This document shows, piece after piece, positions 1-8,383 of a stretch of DNA of 35,559 nucleotides. Within the stretch, counting starts at the first letter, position 1; each line of letters opens with the position of its first letter. This DNA comes from Catenibacterium sp900764725 (lineage in GTDB: Bacteria > Bacillota_I > Bacilli_A > Erysipelotrichales > Coprobacillaceae). Both the position numbers and the translations under genes were made by a program. The stretch is from assembly GCF_934754625.1 (NCBI RefSeq), contig NZ_CAKVIU010000018.1. One strand, 5' to 3'. The notes beneath the pieces were generated by a model, which made no database searches, had not been told where the DNA came from, and saw only the letters and a program-made list of their open reading frames with translations.

Positions 1-121
1 CAGCTCATCAATTAAATGTTTTCAAATAAATCTGACGTGTATCTGTTCAGTTTTCAATGTTCTGTCCGCGCTCCTCATCGGAGTGCTCACTTATACTACC
101 ACCATTCTTTTTGCTTGTAAA
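1..121 (-). promoter_or_regulatory. rRNA operon promoter and leader (partial)
   Basis: Read on the minus strand, a TTTACA -35 (116-121), 17-nt spacer and TAGTAT -10 (93-98) precede a transcript expected to start near 86. Its leader carries the ATTGAAAACTGAA element (around 47-60) that is typical of Bacillota rRNA leaders and spacers. No gene is present on this stretch, and the 16S gene itself would start beyond position 1. The assignment rests on this leader motif and the promoter, not on rRNA sequence. An rRNA spacer is a less likely alternative because a promoter lies directly upstream. Confidence 0.55.
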
Positions 122-161
122 GCCTTTTTTTAATTTTTATTTATTTTTTGTTAAAAAATGT

Positions 162-182
162 AAAAAAGGGCTCATATGCCCT
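162..182 (-). terminator. Intrinsic terminator of dtd
   Basis: On the minus strand the stem AGGGC/GCCCT (5-bp arms at 178-182 and 167-171, 6-nt loop) is followed by a T run over 162-167. It lies about 20 nt past the dtd stop codon and separates dtd from the rRNA promoter. Confidence 0.75.
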
Positions 183-202
183 CCTATCAACTTATAAGTA
201 TA

Positions 203-661
203 TTATTTGTGAGGTATTAACTCATCACTATCTAATACAATAGTTATTGGTCCATCGTTGATTAATGCACATTTCATGTCAGCGCCAAAGATTCCTGTTT
301 CCACATGGATTCCTTTATTCTTTAAGCTCTCATTAAAGTAATCATAGAGTGGTGAAGAGATATCTGGCTTGGCTGCATCAATAAAACTTGGTCTTCTTCC
401 CTTACGACAATCTGCATATAAAGTGAACTGAGAAATAGAAAGAATAGAACCTCCTACATCTATTAATGAACGATTCATTTTCTGGTTTTCATCCTCAAAT
501 ACTCTTAAGTGAATTACTTTTTCTACAAGACGATCTATAATTTCATGAGTATCATCGTTATTAAAACCAACAAGAGCCATATATCCTTTATCGATTGCAC
601 CATGTACTTCTCCATCAATTGTGACACTTGCTTCTTTTACTCTTTGTAAAACAATTTTCAC
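203..661 (-). CDS. dtd: D-aminoacyl-tRNA deacylase
   Basis: The 152-aa protein hydrolyses D-amino acids (and in this family also glycine) wrongly attached to tRNA, a cytoplasmic proofreading step after aminoacylation. It shows the two family active-site motifs: SQFTLYAD in the middle (canonical SQFTL) and NDGPITIVLD near the C terminus (canonical NxGPVT). Length matches the usual ~150 aa. The reading frame stays open 27 codons further upstream, but a strong ribosome binding site (AAAGGAGGG) sits 5 nt before a GTG at 661 that begins V/M-KIVLQRV, the expected N terminus, so GTG is chosen. It is divergent to rarA and ends in its own terminator. Confidence 0.95.
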   Translation of the reverse strand: MKIVLQRVKEASVTIDGEVHGAIDKGYMALVGFNNDDTHEIIDRLVEKVIHLRVFEDENQKMNRSLIDVGGSILSISQFTLYADCRKGRRPSFIDAAKPDISSPLYDYFNESLKNKGIHVETGIFGADMKCALINDGPITIVLDSDELIPHK

Positions 662-684
662 GTTGTTCCCTCCTTTAAAAATCA

Positions 685-699
685 TGTTATAATTATACA
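685..699. promoter_or_regulatory. Symmetric divergent promoter core (dtd / rarA)
   Basis: The plus strand has an extended -10, TGTTATAAT (685-693), pointing to rarA. The minus strand has TATAAT at 697-692 pointing to dtd. The two -10 hexamers share two bases, so the core TATAATTATA is self-complementary. Neither side has a convincing -35. The expected starts (near 700 for rarA and 685 for dtd) fit both ribosome binding sites. Confidence 0.6.
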
Positions 700-726
700 T
701 GATTCTTAAACGAAAGGAAATAAACA

Positions 727-1998
727 ATGATTCATAAGACACTAGCAGATTCCATGCGTCCTATCGGACTTGATGATGTAATTGGACAGAAGCACCTCGT
801 AGGAGAAAATAAGTTATTAAGACAATTTGTAAAGAAGGATCATCCAATGTCCATTATTTTATATGGACCACCTGGATGTGGAAAAACAACTATGGCTAAA
901 GCACTCGCTCATGATTTAAATATTCCTTATCGTATCTTTAATGCCTCTACCGGTAATAAGAAAGAGATGGATCAGATCATTACTGAAGCGAAGTTATCTG
1001 AAGGTTTATTTGTGATCGTAGATGAAGTGCATCGTTTAAATAAAGATAAGCAGGATCATTTATTGCCTTATATTGAAAGTGGGTTATTGATTATTGCAGG
1101 ATGTACAACTGCGAATCCATATCATTCTATCAATCCGGCGATTCGTTCTAGATGTCATTTATGTGAAGTAAAACCCTTAAATAACGAAGAGATTGTAGAG
1201 GCATGTCAAAGAGCTGCAGTGAGTGAAAGAGGACTGAATCATCAATATGAAATAGATGAAGAAGTATATGATTATATTGCAAGAATGAGCAGCGGCGATG
1301 TTCGCCATGCTTATAACTGTTTAGAGCTTGCAACTATTTATGCACCAGATACACATATCACATTAGAAATCATCAAAGAAGCAGTGCCTCGTGCCAATAT
1401 GCAATTTGATAAGGATGAAGATCAATATTATGATACTTTAAGCGGTTTACAGAAATCTATTAGAGGATCTGATCCTAATGGTGCTCTTTACTATTTCGCA
1501 AAGCTTATTGATGCAGGAGATATCGAATCACTAGAAAGAAGACTGATTACAACTGCTTATGAAGATATAGGCCTCGCTAATCCAAATGCTTGTATGCGTA
1601 CTGTTTTAGCTTTCCAGGCAGCTAAAACAATTGGTTTTCCTGAAGCGAGGATTCCTCTTGCAAGTTGTATTATAGAATTAGCTTTATCACCTAAATCAAG
1701 GTCAAGCGAAGATGCGATAGATGCAGCTTTAGCTTCATATCATAGTGAACCACATAAAGCACCACAATATATACGTTTAACTCCTGTTGGTATAGATGAA
1801 GAGGATCGTTATGATTATCATAGACCAGATTTATGGGAATATCTTCAATATCTTCCAGATGAAATCAAAGATGCGCAGTTTTATGTACCTTGGTTGACAA
1901 GTCGTTATGAAAAGTCATTAACTGAAAACTATCAAAGAATTCTTAAGCATGGAAGAACTAGAAATATCAGAAAACTTAAAAAGGATAAGCCTCGTTAA
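727..1998 (+). CDS. rarA: Replication-associated recombination ATPase RarA/MgsA
   Basis: A 423-aa clamp-loader-like AAA+ ATPase that acts at stalled replication forks and in recombination. Walker A GPPGCGKT is at residues 47-54, Walker B VIVDEVHR near 96-103, and a sensor/arginine-finger stretch TTANP...RSRC follows. The C-terminal half matches the MgsA tetramerisation region (ending near YLPDEIKDAQFYVPW). Length is normal for the family. The ATG follows AAAGGA by 9 nt. It is the first plus-strand gene, driven by the divergent promoter with dtd, and it converges on miaA with a shared terminator. The related clamp-loader subunit DnaX is excluded by the MgsA-type C terminus. Confidence 0.93.
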   Translation: MIHKTLADSMRPIGLDDVIGQKHLVGENKLLRQFVKKDHPMSIILYGPPGCGKTTMAKALAHDLNIPYRIFNASTGNKKEMDQIITEAKLSEGLFVIVDEVHRLNKDKQDHLLPYIESGLLIIAGCTTANPYHSINPAIRSRCHLCEVKPLNNEEIVEACQRAAVSERGLNHQYEIDEEVYDYIARMSSGDVRHAYNCLELATIYAPDTHITLEIIKEAVPRANMQFDKDEDQYYDTLSGLQKSIRGSDPNGALYYFAKLIDAGDIESLERRLITTAYEDIGLANPNACMRTVLAFQAAKTIGFPEARIPLASCIIELALSPKSRSSEDAIDAALASYHSEPHKAPQYIRLTPVGIDEEDRYDYHRPDLWEYLQYLPDEIKDAQFYVPWLTSRYEKSLTENYQRILKHGRTRNIRKLKKDKPR

Positions 1999-2015
1999 AG
2001 AGACTTATCCTTTTT
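1978..2015. terminator. Bidirectional terminator between rarA and miaA
   Basis: A 12-bp inverted repeat (1978-1989 and 2004-2015; arms AAAAAGGATAAG / CTTATCCTTTTT) with a 14-nt loop has a T run on either strand. It overlaps the last codons of rarA and the stop codon of miaA, so both coding ends contribute to it. Confidence 0.8.
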
Positions 2016-2919
2016 CATACCATTCTTTGATATCTTGTAATACTTGTTGGATAGTTGAATCGAAATCTTCTAGTTTGACATCATACCAATGTACATCAAA
2101 TTGGTTATTAAACCATGTATATTGCCTTTTCGCATAGTTACGTGAATGTTTCTTGATTTCTTCTATAACCTGTTCTTTTGTTTTTAAACCTTCAAAGTAA
2201 TCAAACCATTCCTTATAACCAATAGCCTTCATAGACTGTGCATTACGTGATAAACCTGAATCATAGATTTTCTTGACTTCTTCTTCTAATCCCTGTTCAA
2301 TCATCAAATCAACACGTTTATTAATACGTTCATAAAGAATAGGACGTGGAAGTGTAAGTCCTACAAAGCAGATATCATAGACAGGCTTATGTTCCTGTGC
2401 TTCTAAAATATCACTCTTTCTTTTGCCTGATTCTTCATATATTTCAATAGCACGTAATACTCTTTGACGATTATTAGGATGTAGATCTAATGCTGATTGA
2501 GGATCAAAGGATGCTAAATACTGATGTAATTCTTCATTTGTATAATGGGCATACTTCGCTTTGATTTCATCATGCTTAGATTCTGTTTCTTCGAAAGTAT
2601 AATCATAAAGAGCACCCTTGATATATAATCCTGTACCTCCTACTACAATAGGTATATCGATTGTATCGATATAATGACGAACTTCCTTTTGGAATTCACT
2701 GACAGAAAACGATTCATCAGGATTCTTGATATCAATCATATGATGAATGATACCCTGCATTTCATCTTCTGTTACTTTGGCAGTTCCAATATCCATTGTA
2801 CGATAGATCTGCATGGAATCACCACTGATCACTTCGCCATGAAGTGCTTCTGCAAGAGAAACACCCATACGCGTTTTACCTACGGCTGTAGGTCCACATA
2901 CTGCAATTACTTTTTTCAT
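2005..2919 (-). CDS. miaA: tRNA dimethylallyltransferase
   Basis: A 304-aa enzyme that transfers dimethylallyl from DMAPP to N6 of A37 in tRNAs reading UNN codons. The product is the substrate of MiaB, also encoded in this window. The P-loop GPTAVGKT is at residues 9-16, followed by GDSMQIYRTMDIGTAK and VGGTGLYIKG, all family signatures. The C-terminal region (RQYTWF) is also typical. Its ATG overlaps the mutL stop by 4 nt (ATGA), indicating translational coupling at the end of a mutS-mutL-miaA operon. The shared terminator with rarA closes the transcript. Confidence 0.95.
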   Translation of the reverse strand: MKKVIAVCGPTAVGKTRMGVSLAEALHGEVISGDSMQIYRTMDIGTAKVTEDEMQGIIHHMIDIKNPDESFSVSEFQKEVRHYIDTIDIPIVVGGTGLYIKGALYDYTFEETESKHDEIKAKYAHYTNEELHQYLASFDPQSALDLHPNNRQRVLRAIEIYEESGKRKSDILEAQEHKPVYDICFVGLTLPRPILYERINKRVDLMIEQGLEEEVKKIYDSGLSRNAQSMKAIGYKEWFDYFEGLKTKEQVIEEIKKHSRNYAKRQYTWFNNQFDVHWYDVKLEDFDSTIQQVLQDIKEWYEKG

Positions 2920-4685
2920 ACTACAACCCTCTTAAATAACTTTTCTAATTCATAATCACTATAGAATATGATAGTTGGTCTGCCATGAGGACAGACATAT
3001 GGATTATCACAGCGCATGAGATTATCTACAATTGTCTGCATATCCATTATTGTGAGATATGTATTTCCTTTAACACTTGCTTTACATGCAAGTGTCGCAA
3101 TAGCATGTTCCTGCATAGCCACAATATCTACACTTTGATTATTTAAAACTTCTTGAATCATTTCATCAATAAAAATCTTTTCATCGATATTCTTCATCCA
3201 CAAAGGTAAACCACGTACTATATAAGAATGACGTCCAAATGATTCAAGATGAATTCCTACTTCTTCTAATAATCCTTTATGTTCCTCAATGACAAGACAT
3301 TCACTTTCAGGGTATTCAAAGGTAAGAGGAACAATCATTGGCTGGATGGATAAATCAGGATGAGAGAACTTATTTAAGAAATATTCATAATTAATACGTT
3401 CCTGTGCTGCATGCTGATCTATGATATAAAAGCCTCGTTCATTTTCTCCTAAGATATAAGTACCTCTTGTTTGGCCAATTACCTTGATTTTTTCTTTGAT
3501 TGGTTTAAGTGGTTCTTCTTTTGGAGATTCTTTAATTTCTACTTTTTCTGGTTCATAGACAGGCATTTCTTCTTGTACAGTTTCAACAATTGGTTCTTCT
3601 TTGACTTCTTCAAAGACTTCATCAAGAGGAATAGTCATCTGTGCAAGACTTGGTTTAAAGGATGCTTTTTCTGTTTCTCTAGTAGAAGGTTTATAAGTGA
3701 GATTCTTCTTTGATAAAGCTTCTTCCAAACCTTTAAGTAATAGTTCTTTTAATTCTGTTTCTTTAGAGAAACGTACTTCTAATTTAGCCGGATGAACATT
3801 CACATCAACTAAATATGGATCTACATCTATTTCTAATACTGCAATTGGATAACGTTTATCAGCTAAATAACGACGATAAACTTCATTGATAGTATTAATA
3901 GTTTTCATATTCTTAACATAACGATGATTGACTAGAGTAACAATATGATTCTTAGAAGATCGTGATGTATCAATTTTAGATATATAACCTTTCACATGAA
4001 ATTCTTCATTCCCAAAATCAACATGAATCATATTTTTCGCAACAGGAATACCATAAATTTCACTGATAACTTCTAGTAAATTATTTCTGCCATTTGTCTT
4101 GAATATCGTTTTATGGTCATGAATAAGAGTAAAAGAGATTTCTGGATGAGCTAAAGCAAGTCGTTCTACATAAGAATAAATAGCTGCAAATTCCGCATTA
4201 ATAGACTTCATATATTTAAGTCTTGCAGGTACATTCTGGAAGATACGTTCTACTGTGATCTTTGTACCACGATTCATTGTAGCACTGCTGACATTCTTTC
4301 TTTTTCCAAATTCATATTCTACTTTTGTATTTTCTTCACCATTGTTTGTTTCAAGAGTAAAGACACTAATAGAAGCAATAGAAGGAATAGCTTCTCCTCT
4401 AAAGCCTAATGTAGTGATATTGAATAAATCATTTTCATCTACAATCTTACTTGTAGCATGACGACTAAAGCATAAAAGTGCATCTGCACGATTCATTCCT
4501 ATCCCATCATCAATAACACACATCTTACTTGTACCACCCTGTTCTACTAGAATAGTGATACTTTTAGCCTGTGCGTCTATACTATTTTCTGTTAGCTCTT
4601 TAATAACACTTGCAGGACGTTCAACAACTTCGCCTGCCGCTATCTTATTAGCTAGATTTTCACTTAATTGTCTAATATGTCCCAT
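2916..4685 (-). CDS. mutL: DNA mismatch repair endonuclease MutL
   Basis: A 589-aa mismatch-repair protein. The N-terminal GHKL ATPase shows IAAGEVVERPASVIKELTEN, DDGIGM and GFRGEA. The C-terminal domain carries the endonuclease metal motif DQHAAQERINYE (residues 423-434, DQHA-x2-E-x4-E), the ACKASVKGN motif (533-541) and CPHGRP (565-570), so this is the nicking type of MutL found in bacteria without MutH. QPMIVP (448-453) resembles the beta-clamp binding motif described for B. subtilis MutL. Residues about 340-400 form an acidic, low-complexity linker rich in Glu, Pro and Lys. It begins 8 nt after mutS and overlaps miaA by 4 nt. Confidence 0.97.
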   Translation of the reverse strand: MGHIRQLSENLANKIAAGEVVERPASVIKELTENSIDAQAKSITILVEQGGTSKMCVIDDGIGMNRADALLCFSRHATSKIVDENDLFNITTLGFRGEAIPSIASISVFTLETNNGEENTKVEYEFGKRKNVSSATMNRGTKITVERIFQNVPARLKYMKSINAEFAAIYSYVERLALAHPEISFTLIHDHKTIFKTNGRNNLLEVISEIYGIPVAKNMIHVDFGNEEFHVKGYISKIDTSRSSKNHIVTLVNHRYVKNMKTINTINEVYRRYLADKRYPIAVLEIDVDPYLVDVNVHPAKLEVRFSKETELKELLLKGLEEALSKKNLTYKPSTRETEKASFKPSLAQMTIPLDEVFEEVKEEPIVETVQEEMPVYEPEKVEIKESPKEEPLKPIKEKIKVIGQTRGTYILGENERGFYIIDQHAAQERINYEYFLNKFSHPDLSIQPMIVPLTFEYPESECLVIEEHKGLLEEVGIHLESFGRHSYIVRGLPLWMKNIDEKIFIDEMIQEVLNNQSVDIVAMQEHAIATLACKASVKGNTYLTIMDMQTIVDNLMRCDNPYVCPHGRPTIIFYSDYELEKLFKRVVV

Positions 4686-4693
4686 ATTTTCTC

Positions 4694-7183
4694 CTACAAC
4701 ATTTTCTTTAATTCAATTAATGTACTTAATGCATCAAGTGGTGAAAGACTCATTGGATCAATGCCTTTGAGCGTTTCTTCTACAGCGCTTGTTTTTATTA
4801 CTGGTGTGACTTCTATATTCTGTAATTTTTCTTCGATGTTGTTGTCTTCTAAGGATTTTAGTATCGCATCTGCACGTACAATCACCTCATCAGGTAACTT
4901 GGCAAGTTTCGCAACATTAATACCATATGACTGACCAGAAGGTCCGTCTTCAATATGATATAAGAAATGAATAGAATCATTAGATACATCAGCACCTGCA
5001 TGTACATTCTTAATAGAAGTTCCTTCCATACGTGTCAATTCATGATAATGTGTTGAAAAGAAAGTCAACGAATGATTATGATTTGCAATATATTCTAGAA
5101 TACCCTGTGCTAAAGCCATACCATCAAATGTTGCTGTTCCTCTACCTATTTCATCAAAGATAATAAGTGAGTTTTCAGTTGCATATTTCAAGGCATTATT
5201 AGCTTCCAACATTTCTACCATGAATGTAGATTGACCACTAATTAAATCATCACTCGCACCAATACGAGTAAATATTGCATCAAAAACTGGAAGAGTTGCG
5301 CTTTTTGCAGGGACAAAACATCCAATCTGGGCCATGATCATAATTAAAGCCATCTGACGCATATAGGTTGATTTACCACCCATATTAGGTCCAGTAATCA
5401 ACATAATTCTTGCATCTTCACCTAAAGATATATCATTTTTTACATAGCTTTCTTCAGGAATTACTTTTTCTACAACCGGATGTCTTCCTTCTTCTATTTG
5501 GATTATATGTTCATCATTAAAAGTTGGACGCACATAACGATTATAACTTGATACATCCGCAAATGTACTATATACATCTATCTTAGCAACAATCTTTGCG
5601 ACATCCTGTATTTCATGAACATAACCCTTGATATATTGTCTTACCTGAGTAAATATTTCATATTCTAATGCTGCTATACGATCCTGTGCTGAAAGAATCT
5701 TATTTTCCATATCTTTAAGTTCTGGAGTGACAAATCTTTCTGCATTGGATAAGCTCTGTTTTCTTGTATAGTTGAATTCATCCTTCACTAAAGGTAAATA
5801 GCTTTTAGTCACTTCAATATAATACCCAAAAACACGGTTATAACCAATCTTTAAACCTTTGATTCCTGTACGTTCTTTTTCTTTTTTTTCAAAGGTCATT
5901 AACCATTTCTTACCGTTCTTACGAATATCACGTAATTCATCTAATTCTTTATTGTATCCATCTTTGATGATATTTCCTTCTTTAATAACTAAAGGTGGAT
6001 CATCTACAATTGCTTCATTAATTGTATTAATAATACAAGATAAATCAACAAGCTGCATCGCAAGTTCATTTAATTTAGGATGATCAAGGCTTAATAGTTC
6101 TTGTTTTAATTCAGGAATCTTTTCTAAAGAAGAACAGATCCACTTTAAATCTCTCGCATTCACATTACCAAAAGCCACTCTAGAAGCCAGTTTTTCAATA
6201 TCATAAATATCATCAATCATATGTTTAACTGTATCTCTATCAAGAGGGTTATCCATGAAGACTTCTACAAGATCAAGTCTTTCTTCTATCTTCTCTCTAG
6301 AAATAAGAGGCTGGTCAATCCATTGTTTTAATAAACGACCACCCATCGCACTATGTGTATGATCTAATAACCATAATAGTGTGCCATATTTCTCATTATT
6401 CGCATTTTTAGTAAGTTCTAGTGCCTTCTTAGTGACACTTTCCATATAAACATAATCTTCCTGTTTAACTTCTACAATTGTCTGGATATATTCTAACTCT
6501 CTCTTTTGTGTATCAATTAAATAATTCAATAAGTTAGCACAAACCTTGATTTGTTTTAAATCATTGATATTCTCAAAGATTTTCTTATAGTTATCTTTAA
6601 TTGTTTCATTCTTAAAAGGAGACATCATGATGCCATCAATATGAATAGAATCATCTTCTACAACAATCTCTTTAATACCTAATGATTCAATCTTATTACG
6701 TAATAAATGTTCCTTCTTTTCTAAGTTTAAACAATAGAATTCACCTGTAGATAAATCAGCATAAGCAAGTGTATAAGAGAAGTCAAAGACACCTAATGCC
6801 CCAATAAAGTTATTGACCTTCTCATTTAACTTAAAGTCCATTAAAGTACCAGGTGTGACAATCTGAACAACTCCTCTTTCTACAAGACCTTTTGCTTTTG
6901 GATCTGAGAGTTGTTCAACAATAACAACCTTATGACCTTGTTTCACTAATTCTTCTACATAACCACTTGCGGCATGAAATGGTACACCACACATTGGTAC
7001 ACGTTCTTTAACACCTGCATTTTTACCTGTTAATGCAAGATTTAATGCTTTTGAGGCAATAGCTGCATCATCAAAAAACATTTCATAGAAATCACCAATA
7101 CGATACATCACAATCGCATCCTGGTGATCTTTTTTTAATTCTAGATATTTCTCCATCATGGGAGAGTATTTTTCTTTTTTCAA
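4694..7183 (-). CDS. mutS: DNA mismatch recognition protein MutS
   Basis: A ~829-aa mismatch sensor. The mismatch-binding FYEMF motif is at about residues 32-36, Walker A GPNMGGKST and the downstream STHYHEL and DEIGRGT motifs mark the ABC-type ATPase, and length is normal. Start choice is the main uncertainty. The longest frame begins with GTG at 7195, but that codon directly abuts the AGGAG ribosome binding site. A TTG at 7183 lies 11 nt after AGGAG and gives the product LKKEKYSPMMEKY, so TTG is preferred. An ATG pair a few codons later is also possible. It heads the mutS-mutL-miaA operon with an extended -10 just upstream. Confidence 0.96.
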   Translation of the reverse strand: MKKEKYSPMMEKYLELKKDHQDAIVMYRIGDFYEMFFDDAAIASKALNLALTGKNAGVKERVPMCGVPFHAASGYVEELVKQGHKVVIVEQLSDPKAKGLVERGVVQIVTPGTLMDFKLNEKVNNFIGALGVFDFSYTLAYADLSTGEFYCLNLEKKEHLLRNKIESLGIKEIVVEDDSIHIDGIMMSPFKNETIKDNYKKIFENINDLKQIKVCANLLNYLIDTQKRELEYIQTIVEVKQEDYVYMESVTKKALELTKNANNEKYGTLLWLLDHTHSAMGGRLLKQWIDQPLISREKIEERLDLVEVFMDNPLDRDTVKHMIDDIYDIEKLASRVAFGNVNARDLKWICSSLEKIPELKQELLSLDHPKLNELAMQLVDLSCIINTINEAIVDDPPLVIKEGNIIKDGYNKELDELRDIRKNGKKWLMTFEKKEKERTGIKGLKIGYNRVFGYYIEVTKSYLPLVKDEFNYTRKQSLSNAERFVTPELKDMENKILSAQDRIAALEYEIFTQVRQYIKGYVHEIQDVAKIVAKIDVYSTFADVSSYNRYVRPTFNDEHIIQIEEGRHPVVEKVIPEESYVKNDISLGEDARIMLITGPNMGGKSTYMRQMALIMIMAQIGCFVPAKSATLPVFDAIFTRIGASDDLISGQSTFMVEMLEANNALKYATENSLIIFDEIGRGTATFDGMALAQGILEYIANHNHSLTFFSTHYHELTRMEGTSIKNVHAGADVSNDSIHFLYHIEDGPSGQSYGINVAKLAKLPDEVIVRADAILKSLEDNNIEEKLQNIEVTPVIKTSAVEETLKGIDPMSLSPLDALSTLIELKKML

Positions 7184-7208
7184 AATGATACTCACTCCTA
7201 ACTCTCAC

Positions 7209-7217
7209 ATTATAACA
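7209..7217 (-). promoter_or_regulatory. Extended -10 promoter of mutS
   Basis: On the minus strand TGTTATAAT (7217-7209) gives a TG-N-TATAAT extended -10 in the gap between the M20 peptidase gene and mutS, 26 nt before the proposed TTG. No good -35 is visible. The element also occurs upstream of rarA and miaB in the same form. Confidence 0.55.
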
Positions 7218-7222
7218 TATTT

Positions 7223-8326
7223 TTATTCAATCATAAGATATAATGCTAATAGAGTACTCTTTTCTAATTCATCTATTGTTGTATATTCACTTACACTATG
7301 ACAATCATTCATAGCACAGGCTACAACTATTCCTCTGATACCCTCTTTCACAAATCTATTATTATCAGATCCACCATGTGTAGAAATAAGTCTTGGTGTT
7401 AATTGAAGTTTGCCACAAGCATCTTTAAAACGTGTTACAACCTCTTCATCTTCATTAATCTTATATGCTTCAATATGTACATAATCACTGTATTCTATAG
7501 ATGCTTGTTGTTTAATTGCTTCTTCTTCAAAAGTAGCTTTAATATGTTCACTCCACTTTAATGCATCTTGATGATCAAAGCTTCTTATTTCTCCGGTAAT
7601 AACAACTTCTCTAGGGACTATATTTCTTCCTTCTCCACCACTTATTGTACCAAAATTAACTGTTGTCTTATTATTAACATGACCATTAGGAATACGACTT
7701 ATCGCATTTGAAGCAATCTTTAAAGCATGGATACCATCTTCTGGATTAAAGCCTGCATGGGCACTTTTACCCAATACACTAATCTTAAAAGAAATAATAG
7801 AAGGTGCTTCTATTGCAGCAAGACCAACCTCTCCAGCTAAATCAAATGTATAACCAATACGTGACTTAATACGACTAAAATCATAATAAGCACTACCTGC
7901 ATCATAAGGTTCTTCGGCCACACTGATGGCAAGTTCTATATCACCATGAGGAAGATTATTTTCTTTTATAGTACGAATAGCTTCTATATAAGATGCAAGA
8001 GCACTTACATCATCAGCACCTAGTACTGTTGTCCCGTCACTTGTAATACGCCCATCTTCATGAATAATTGCATGTTTACCAACACCAGGAGATACAGTAT
8101 CCATATGACCTGAAAACATAATTGGCTCTTTATTTGTATTACCTTTAAATACAGCATAAAGATTTCCTGCTTCAAAGCCTTCTATAGGCATTTCTATACA
8201 TTCCATCTGACATTCTTTAAAAATATTTACTAAATAGTCTTTCATCTTCTTCTCATGATAAGATTCACTATCAATAGATACCATTTCACAAAATGTTTGA
8301 ACAAGTCTTTCTTTATTAATTTGCAT
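7223..8326 (-). CDS. M20-family metallopeptidase (PepT/YqjE-like)
   Basis: A 367-aa cytoplasmic zinc peptidase or deacylase of the M20 family, probably cleaving short peptides. Metal and catalytic motifs are visible: GHMDTVSPG (His74, Asp76), GADDVSAL (Asp105), AEEPYDAG (Glu138/139) and the late STHGGSDNN. The middle region (KSAHAGFNPEDGIHA) is the dimerisation domain. Length agrees with B. subtilis YqjE and is shorter than classical PepT, so the exact substrate is open. A very strong GGGGGAG lies 6-9 nt before the ATG. It sits between the guaB terminator (8345-8376) and the mutS promoter. Confidence 0.85.
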   Translation of the reverse strand: MQINKERLVQTFCEMVSIDSESYHEKKMKDYLVNIFKECQMECIEMPIEGFEAGNLYAVFKGNTNKEPIMFSGHMDTVSPGVGKHAIIHEDGRITSDGTTVLGADDVSALASYIEAIRTIKENNLPHGDIELAISVAEEPYDAGSAYYDFSRIKSRIGYTFDLAGEVGLAAIEAPSIISFKISVLGKSAHAGFNPEDGIHALKIASNAISRIPNGHVNNKTTVNFGTISGGEGRNIVPREVVITGEIRSFDHQDALKWSEHIKATFEEEAIKQQASIEYSDYVHIEAYKINEDEEVVTRFKDACGKLQLTPRLISTHGGSDNNRFVKEGIRGIVVACAMNDCHSVSEYTTIDELEKSTLLALYLMIE

Positions 8327-8344
8327 AAGTACTCCCCCTTAAAG

Positions 8345-8376
8345 TAAAAAAATGGAAGGAATAATATTCCTTCCAT
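8345..8376 (-). terminator. Intrinsic terminator of guaB
   Basis: A near-perfect 25-nt hairpin (8352-8376, arms ATGGAAGGAAT / ATTCCTTCCAT) is followed on the minus strand by seven T residues (8351-8345). It begins 8 nt after the guaB stop and ends 18 nt before the start codon of the peptidase gene. Confidence 0.85.
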
Positions 8377-8383
8377 CCTCCTA

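Noticed and set aside
3471..3713. Phe/Trp-rich plus-strand frame inside mutL
   Set aside because: It mirrors the Glu/Lys-rich mutL linker, which produces such aromatic composition on the opposite strand.
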